Positions 4,631 through 9,362 of a stretch of DNA of 9,362 nt are shown here, one piece after another; position 1 is the stretch's first letter; the number at the start of each line of letters is the position of its first letter. The position numbers and the translations under genes are program-made. Below the pieces are notes generated by a model. The model made no database searches. It worked only from the letters and a program-made list of their open reading frames with translations, and was not told the origin of the DNA. Origin of the DNA: Calditrichota bacterium (GTDB taxonomy: Bacteria > Zixibacteria > MSB-5A5 > GN15 > FEB-12); contig QQUK01000300.1 of assembly GCA_008501655.1 (NCBI GenBank), forward strand, positions 1 to 9,362, read 5' to 3'.

Positions 4631-5746
4631 ATGGATTATTCACTACTTTTTGAACCAGCAGACTTAAAAAAGATTCAACTCAAAAATCGTTTGGTTATGG
4701 CGCCTATGACGACTATATCAGGTGAAGAAGACGGTTCTTTCTCAGAACAGGAGATTCAATATCTGGGACAGCGGGCTGAGGACGGCATTGGTATGATAAT
4801 GACCCCAGCTTGCTACAGTCACAAATCAGGACATGCTTTTCAACGGCAGGTCGGGTGTCACAGCGATGCAATGCTTAATGGACTTACCCGATGCGCTGAG
4901 GCGATAAATAAACATGGGGCTGCTTCAATTCTGCAGATTCATCATGGGGGGAATGCAGCTAAATCTGAGTATACAAACAGCGAAGTACTGGCACCATCAG
5001 CGGTTAAAAACCGGAGAGGTACTTCAGATTTGCCGAAAGCAATGACTGAAGATGAAATTAAGATGATTATAGATTCGTTTGGAAAAGCAGCAGGTCGCGC
5101 TAAAAAAGCCGGTTTTACCGGAATAGAAATACATGGTGCCAATACCTATCTCCTGCAGCAGTTTTTCTCTCCTTTTACAAACAGGCGGAGAGACCAGTGG
5201 GGTGGTGATGTTGACCAGCCGGGTCGGAATCTTTTTGAGAACCGTTCCCGTTTTGCCCGGGAAATCATCAAAGCTATCCGTGCTGAGGTCGGCGATGATT
5301 ATCCGATTTCTTATCGAATTTCACCTGAAGAATCTGATCCTCTTGGATATTCGACAAAAGATACGATTGCATTGTTAAAAATTATCGTACCCTACGGGAT
5401 AGATTTTATTCATGTATCAAGCTGGGATTATCATAAAGGGTTGAGAAGTGATGTTCCCTCAGGTACAAATCCAACGATGATGATTAAAAATGCATTTCCG
5501 TATATGCCGGTTATTGGTGTCGGAGGAGTTATGACACCGGATGATGCCCTTTCTGTTCGCAAACAGGTCGAGTTTGTGGCAATGGGAAAAGTTCTGATGC
5601 TTGAAAAAGACTGGGTGAAAAAAGTAAAGTCCGGAGATACAGATAAAATTCGGCTTGCTATTACATCTGAAGAAGAACGGAATCAGCTTGCAATTCCGGA
5701 TAGAATGAAAGAATATTCAAAGCATTTTTTTAAGTTGGATACATAA
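4631..5746 (+). CDS. Old Yellow Enzyme family NAD(P)H:flavin oxidoreductase
   Basis: This 371-residue soluble protein is a single (beta/alpha)8 barrel that binds FMN. It opens LFEPADLKKIQLKNRLVMAPM (residues 6-26), the standard N-terminus of the family, which fixes the start. QIHHGG (102-107) lies on the flavin side. HGANTYLLQQFFSP (168-181) supplies the substrate-anion binding pair H168 and N171 and the proton donor Y173, followed by NRRRDQWGG (184-192). VIGVGG near residue 295 and a VAMGK segment bind the FMN phosphate. Family enzymes reduce activated C=C bonds of enones, nitroesters or other electrophiles with NAD(P)H. The C-terminal 4Fe-4S/FAD domain of 2,4-dienoyl-CoA reductases is absent. 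It most resembles the YqiG/NamA-like short class; physiological substrate unknown. It is monocistronic, with a strong promoter that abuts the ATG. Confidence 0.92.
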   Translation: MDYSLLFEPADLKKIQLKNRLVMAPMTTISGEEDGSFSEQEIQYLGQRAEDGIGMIMTPACYSHKSGHAFQRQVGCHSDAMLNGLTRCAEAINKHGAASILQIHHGGNAAKSEYTNSEVLAPSAVKNRRGTSDLPKAMTEDEIKMIIDSFGKAAGRAKKAGFTGIEIHGANTYLLQQFFSPFTNRRRDQWGGDVDQPGRNLFENRSRFAREIIKAIRAEVGDDYPISYRISPEESDPLGYSTKDTIALLKIIVPYGIDFIHVSSWDYHKGLRSDVPSGTNPTMMIKNAFPYMPVIGVGGVMTPDDALSVRKQVEFVAMGKVLMLEKDWVKKVKSGDTDKIRLAITSEEERNQLAIPDRMKEYSKHFFKLDT

Positions 5747-5784
5747 CAGAAAAATTAAATTCTGCTTAATTTCAATAGAAATTC

Positions 5785-5812
5785 TTGACAATATTGGTCT
5801 ATCATTTATATT
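5785..5812 (+). promoter_or_regulatory. promoter of the secreted T9SS-substrate gene
   Basis: A perfect TTGACA (5785-5790), a 16-bp spacer and TATATT (5807-5812) predict a leader of about 58 nt before the ATG at 5878. Unlike the genes with abutting promoters, this one has a clear ribosome site, AAGGA, 6 nt before the start. Confidence 0.6.
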
Positions 5813-5877
5813 TGTTTCCAAATTCATTAAACTAACTATTACTTTTAAACATTCCAATTTAATAAGAAGGAAGACCA

Positions 5878-6981
5878 ATGAAAAATAGTATAATATCTTG
5901 TATTACAATACTGTTTCTGTTTACAGTTTCAACAAAATCTCAAATATCAATACCAACGAATAACAATCAACCGGTTGCCGGGAGTCAATTTGAAACATTT
6001 TCCAGTTCACCTTTAAACGAAACAATTTTTGATATGTTGACCGGTGGTTCGGGAAATATGGATTTTGATTTTTCATCATTTTCTTTTAGCAGCTCAACAA
6101 TTGCTACTGTAATTGAATCATCATCTGCCCCTTATATTGATAGTTTTCCAGGAGCAAATGTGGTACAGTATACAACGCAAGGAAGTAATGACACCGATAC
6201 AATGTGGACTTTTACTCGATCAGAATCTGATGTTTATGAAAATCTTGGTTCTTTTCTTAGGATAGCAAACTTCGGAGATATCTTTAATACTCTTGATCTG
6301 AGTACGCCTGATGCAACTTTTCCGCTCAGTTATAATGACTCATGGCAAACCATAAAACATTACTCACAAGCTTCTTTTGGATTTTCATCTAATACTTATG
6401 ATACTACTTTTAATACAGTTGCTGCATATGGGAACGCTTTGTATAACGGTAATTCATTTCCTTGTTTGAGAATTAATTTTGTCCAAAGACTTACAACTGA
6501 GATCCAAATAACTGGATTTCCAACTACAATCACTGTAGATTCACTTATCGGTGCAATTTATATAGCTGCTGATTTTAATTACCTTGCTGTAGTACAAAAA
6601 GCATTTGTCTCTGGTAATCCGCCAGAATATTACTGTACTGCTGCAGGTGAATTTGTAAAAATACCTACGAATGTTCGTGAGACGACTCAAGATAATTTAC
6701 CTGATGATTTTAACCTTTCACAAAATTATCCTAATCCATTTAACCCTACAACAAGCATCGAGTTTCAAATACCGGTCAAATCGAATGTTCTATTAGAAGT
6801 CTACAATATCAATGGACAACTGATAAAGCAAATGGTAAATGAGAATTTATCTGCTGGTTCATATATTTCTGAATGGGATGGTACCAACAGACAAGGTCGT
6901 ACTGTTGCAACGGGTATGTATTTTTATAGATTAACAACAGATTCCTATAGTACATCAAAGAAAATGATACTATTGAAATAA
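5878..6981 (+). CDS. secreted protein with C-terminal T9SS type A sorting domain
   Basis: This 367-residue protein has a Sec signal peptide over about residues 1-21 and a Ser/Phe/Asp-rich stretch around 55-75. A beta-rich middle with no recognised domain follows. The C-terminal sorting domain starts near 279 with NLSQNYPNPFNPTTSI, continues with VYNINGQLI and WDGTNRQGRTVATGMYFYRL, and ends KKMILLK. This domain directs export through the type IX (Por) secretion system and anchoring or release at the cell surface. The function of the cargo is unknown. The start is set by AAGGA 6 nt upstream. Codon use is noticeably more AT-rich than in the flanking enzyme genes, and CCGG is rare (about four copies in 1.1 kb), which may reflect a different protein class or recent acquisition. 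No rho-independent terminator for this strand is visible after 6981. Confidence 0.88.
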   Translation: MKNSIISCITILFLFTVSTKSQISIPTNNNQPVAGSQFETFSSSPLNETIFDMLTGGSGNMDFDFSSFSFSSSTIATVIESSSAPYIDSFPGANVVQYTTQGSNDTDTMWTFTRSESDVYENLGSFLRIANFGDIFNTLDLSTPDATFPLSYNDSWQTIKHYSQASFGFSSNTYDTTFNTVAAYGNALYNGNSFPCLRINFVQRLTTEIQITGFPTTITVDSLIGAIYIAADFNYLAVVQKAFVSGNPPEYYCTAAGEFVKIPTNVRETTQDNLPDDFNLSQNYPNPFNPTTSIEFQIPVKSNVLLEVYNINGQLIKQMVNENLSAGSYISEWDGTNRQGRTVATGMYFYRLTTDSYSTSKKMILLK

Positions 6982-6990
6982 GTATCTCAT

Positions 6991-7016
6991 AAAAAAAAGT
7001 ATATACATCTCATACT
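6991..7016 (-). terminator. weak candidate terminator of asnB
   Basis: On the minus strand, AGTAT (7012-7016) and ATACT (6998-7002) can pair around a 9-nt loop, and eight U follow (6991-6998). The stem is short and AU-rich; the U-run and its position about 30 nt after the stop are the main support. Confidence 0.35.
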
Positions 7017-7047
7017 GCTGGTATACCTGTTTATCAGATAATATTTC

Positions 7048-9030
7048 TTATGAGCTTTGGTCTATATAGGTTTTATAGTCTGATCTTTTGAGTGGTTTTG
7101 CTTGCTTAAAATTATTCAAGAACCTGTCAGAAAGAATTTGAGTCGAGAGAATAGATACAAACGACATATTATCTTTAAACGAAAGATGTTTGTCGACTGA
7201 CTTTGTGCATTTAGTAACCAGTCGTTTGACAGCCTGTGGGTTAAACAGTCCGGCTTTTTCTAAGCTACTTTCTGATAATAACTCTTGAACATAATCGGGT
7301 GAATCGGGCTGGACAAAAGAGTTTGAATCCGGTGCCATGTACGGTTGTTTAACCCGGTTAGTAATCTCTTTTGGGAGTTCCTTTTCCATCGCCTTTTTTA
7401 AAACATATTTTTCGTTCAACCCGAAAATCTTATGCCCAGGTGGGATGTTTGAACAAAACTCTACAAAGGTATGATCCAAAAAGGGAAAACGACCTTCGAC
7501 TGAGTTGGCACAACCCATCCGGTCACCCTGTGATGAGAGTATATATCCGGCAAGGAGGGAGCGTGCTTCAACATACTGTGCTTTTGAAAGATGGTGCCAG
7601 TTGGCAAAAAGTTTTGGAATATCGGATTCAAACGCAGATATCGGTGAATATTTTTTCATCTCCTCTTTGATTTCCGGTGTAAAGAACATTTTTATCTTTG
7701 TCGTTGTGTTCATCCGGGGTATGTGAGAGAAATAATATTTATCAATCTCTGAAAAACCTGATTTATAAAACTCACCGAGATATGCACCGGTTTCAGCCTG
7801 AGAGACAGGTAGGGTCGGATAAAGTTTGCGGAGGGCGATCGGTCTGAATTTTGAATCAGGATGTTTTGCCCAGAATTTGCGAATAAGGGTCTCTTTGAAA
7901 ATATCATAACCGCCGATTATCTCATCGGAACCTTCACCGGTTAAAACAACTTTGAAATTATTTTGACGAACCAGACCGGAGAGAAGCATCAATGGTGTCG
8001 GGGCTGTACGTACAATCGGTTTTTCCGTATGCCAGATTACTTTGGGGAAGTTTTCTGCGATATCATGGTAGTCGCATTTGACAACATGATGATTTGTACC
8101 AAGATATTCGGACATCTGTGTCTGGTAGATAGATTCATCAAATGCTTTGTCTTCAAAAGCAACCGAGAATGTTTCAACTTTTGTGTTGGTAAAGTTTTTA
8201 ATCAGAGCTGTTGTTACCGAAGAATCCAAACCTCCGGAGAGATATGCACCAACGGGAACATCGGCCCGCAACCGAAACCTTACCGATTCAATCAATCGTG
8301 CACGCATTTCCTCAGCCCAGGAGTCGATTGAACGACTGTAATCAAATGTTTCCGGGTAAGAGAGTTCCCAGTATTTTTCTGTGCGGAGCTGGCCATCTTT
8401 GACGATGAGCGAAGATCCGGCCGGGAGTTCATTGATACCTTTAAAGATTGTTTTAGGAGGTGCTGATGTCCACCAGGTAAAAATCTGGTCGAGCGCTTCA
8501 AGGTCGATTTCCCTGGGGATGCGGTTGTCGGCAAACATTGCTTTTATTTCGGAGGCAAAGTAGAATCGTCCGTTGTGGACGGTATAAAAAAGGGGTCGGA
8601 TGCCTAAACGGTCACGGCTTATAAACAGGGATGATTTGTTTTTATCATAGATACAAAAGGAAAACTGGCCATTGAACTTTTTAACGCAGTCATAGCCGAA
8701 TTCTTCATAGGCATGGACGATTACTTCAGTATCTGAAGTAGTTCTGAATTTATGACCGGCTTTTTCTAAATCAGCACGGAGTTCGATATAATTATATATT
8801 TCTCCGTTAAATGAAATCCAAATTGAACTGTCTTCGTTGGTAAGCGGCTGCTGGCCGGTGGTTAAATCGATGATGGATAAACGGGCATGACCAAGCACAG
8901 CACGGTTGTCAAAATAAAGACCGTACTCATCCGGTCCCCGATGATTGAGCTGATGGGTCATTTTCCCGATCAGGTCTATATCCGGTTTTGATTGTTCCGA
9001 AAGCTGAAAATAGCCTGCTATACCGCACAT
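7048..9030 (-). CDS. asnB: asparagine synthetase, glutamine-hydrolysing (class II)
   Basis: This 660-residue cytosolic enzyme begins MCGIAGYF, with Cys2 as the N-terminal nucleophile of the glutamine amidotransferase domain, which fixes the start. Glutamine-site residues are visible: R50 in ARLSIIDL, N75-G76-E77 in FNGEIYNY, and D100 in TSDTEV. The synthetase domain follows with the PP-loop SGGLDSS (265-271) and GEGSDE (365-370). The enzyme activates aspartate as beta-aspartyl-AMP and amidates it with ammonia channelled from glutamine. Its length matches the long bacterial class (about 620-660 residues) rather than the 554-residue E. coli form. Some long homologues act in cell-surface or natural-product amidation, but nothing nearby supports that, so plain asparagine synthesis is the default. 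GAGG lies 13 nt before the ATG, a long spacing. A good promoter lies at 9070-9098. The dockerin gene upstream ends 109 bp before, so asnB probably has its own transcript. Confidence 0.95.
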   Translation of the reverse strand: MCGIAGYFQLSEQSKPDIDLIGKMTHQLNHRGPDEYGLYFDNRAVLGHARLSIIDLTTGQQPLTNEDSSIWISFNGEIYNYIELRADLEKAGHKFRTTSDTEVIVHAYEEFGYDCVKKFNGQFSFCIYDKNKSSLFISRDRLGIRPLFYTVHNGRFYFASEIKAMFADNRIPREIDLEALDQIFTWWTSAPPKTIFKGINELPAGSSLIVKDGQLRTEKYWELSYPETFDYSRSIDSWAEEMRARLIESVRFRLRADVPVGAYLSGGLDSSVTTALIKNFTNTKVETFSVAFEDKAFDESIYQTQMSEYLGTNHHVVKCDYHDIAENFPKVIWHTEKPIVRTAPTPLMLLSGLVRQNNFKVVLTGEGSDEIIGGYDIFKETLIRKFWAKHPDSKFRPIALRKLYPTLPVSQAETGAYLGEFYKSGFSEIDKYYFSHIPRMNTTTKIKMFFTPEIKEEMKKYSPISAFESDIPKLFANWHHLSKAQYVEARSLLAGYILSSQGDRMGCANSVEGRFPFLDHTFVEFCSNIPPGHKIFGLNEKYVLKKAMEKELPKEITNRVKQPYMAPDSNSFVQPDSPDYVQELLSESSLEKAGLFNPQAVKRLVTKCTKSVDKHLSFKDNMSFVSILSTQILSDRFLNNFKQAKPLKRSDYKTYIDQSS

Positions 9031-9069
9031 AATTGAATTATATCCTCATTTGGTCTATGTAATTAACAT

Positions 9070-9098
9070 ATGATATACTTAAATTGTCGGCTTGTCAG
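9070..9098 (-). promoter_or_regulatory. promoter of asnB
   Basis: On the minus strand, CTGACA (9093-9098), a 17-bp spacer and TATCAT (9070-9075) each match five of six consensus positions. The predicted leader is about 33 nt and contains GAGG. The small GGCT-TGTC-AGCC dyad (9089-9100) overlaps the -35 box. Confidence 0.5.
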
Positions 9099-9139
9099 CC
9101 AAAAAATGGAGTCGGGATTATTCTGCGGTATAATTTTTA

Positions 9140-9362
9140 TTAGTCTGAACCGGAAGTATGGCAGGGAAGCGGGGGAGGTCCGCCTTTGAACATGTAATTG
9201 GACAGATAAATTAAATCGGCTATATCGACAAAACTGTTTCTGTCTAGATCAGTTTCTTCATAACAGACCATATCAACATTATCGTTATATAATATCTGAG
9301 CTAAAAAGATAAGATCGGAAATGTCGGTATGATCAAATTCGTCAGCGTTGATGTTTCCCCGT
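9140..9362 (-). CDS. C-terminal fragment of a dockerin-type repeat protein
   Basis: On the minus strand an open frame enters from the right edge and stops at TAA 9142-9140, giving the last 73 residues of a longer protein. It holds two dockerin-type (EF-hand-like, calcium-binding) repeats. The first reads N-I-N-A-D-E-F and continues HTDISDLIFLAQ. The second reads D-L-D-R-N-S-F and continues VDIADLIYLSNYMF. A tail KGGPPPLPC ends shortly before the stop. This arrangement of paired repeats plus a GGPPP tail is typical of large secreted proteins in Zixibacteria-like genomes. In such bacteria it need not imply a cellulosome. The cargo domain lies outside the window. First-repeat Asp positions are partly replaced by Asn, as is common. 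Too short and edge-cut for an assignment beyond the repeat type. Confidence 0.85.
   Translation of the reverse strand, partial: RGNINADEFDHTDISDLIFLAQILYNDNVDMVCYEETDLDRNSFVDIADLIYLSNYMFKGGPPPLPCHTSGSD

Noticed and set aside
5747..5772. AT-rich hairpins after the OYE stop (CAGAA/TTCTG or AAATTAA/TTAATTT) as a terminator
   Set aside because: Stems are weak and mutually exclusive, and no T-run follows.
7371..8563. Several open frames antisense to asnB (60-122 codons)
   Set aside because: They are shadows of a well-conserved enzyme gene, without ribosome sites or recognisable domains.
9037..9042. TATAAT on the minus strand 6 bp before the asnB ATG, as a leaderless promoter
   Set aside because: No -35 box fits at 16-18 bp. 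CTGACA-17-TATCAT at 9070-9098 is better and leaves a leader with GAGG.
9089..9100. GGCT-TGTC-AGCC dyad as terminator of the dockerin gene
   Set aside because: The stem is only 4 bp, and on the minus strand the T-run precedes the hairpin instead of following it.
1..9362. CRISPR arrays, tRNA or rRNA genes, insertion sequences, phage or defence genes
   Set aside because: I looked for spaced repeats, cloverleaf-like arms, transposase or integrase motifs and terminal inverted repeats on both strands and found none.

Overview
The window looks like chromosomal DNA from a free-living or host-independent member of the FCB superphylum (Bacteroidota-like relatives). The best guess is a Zixibacteria-like candidate lineage. 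Two things point there: a secreted protein ending in a type IX secretion (T9SS) sorting domain with the YPNPFNP signature, and a second protein at the right edge ending in dockerin-type repeats followed by a GGPPP tail. Base composition is low to middling in GC, with a marked excess of the tetramer CCGG. This assignment is inference from protein style; no marker gene is present.

Layout from left to right. 1-727 (-): 5' part of a YegS/diacylglycerol-kinase-type lipid kinase, cut by the window edge. 833-1702 (+): polytopic UbiA-family enzyme of the decaprenyl-phosphate phosphoribosyltransferase type. It overlaps a lipoprotein gene (to 2634) that resembles DUF6599. 2635-2912: convergent intergenic stretch with two intrinsic terminators and a candidate small RNA. 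2913-3224 (-): double zinc-ribbon protein. 3225-3366: dyad-rich spacer. 3367-3873 (+): lipoprotein with a thioredoxin-like fold and a degenerate active site. It converges, with a 3-bp gap, on 3877-4521 (-), a CYTH/triphosphate-tunnel protein. That gene is divergent from 4631-5746 (+), a single-domain Old Yellow Enzyme flavin oxidoreductase. 5878-6981 (+): secreted T9SS substrate. 7048-9030 (-): class II asparagine synthetase. 9140-9362 (-): C-terminus of a dockerin-repeat protein, cut by the window edge.

The genes do not form one pathway. The only tight operon is the prenyltransferase plus lipoprotein pair. The lipid kinase divergent from it makes a small envelope-lipid neighbourhood, with isoprenoid-phosphate or phospholipid substrates likely. 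Most other units are single genes with their own readable sigma70-like promoters.

I see no phage, transposon, CRISPR array, tRNA, rRNA or defence island, and no clearly new multi-gene system. The most interesting non-genic signals are (i) genes whose promoter -10 box sits 5 bp before the ATG, suggesting leaderless mRNAs; (ii) a candidate small RNA of about 95 nt with an anti-Shine-Dalgarno C-rich motif beside its terminator; (iii) three evenly spaced dyads between two genes; and (iv) the CCGG excess.
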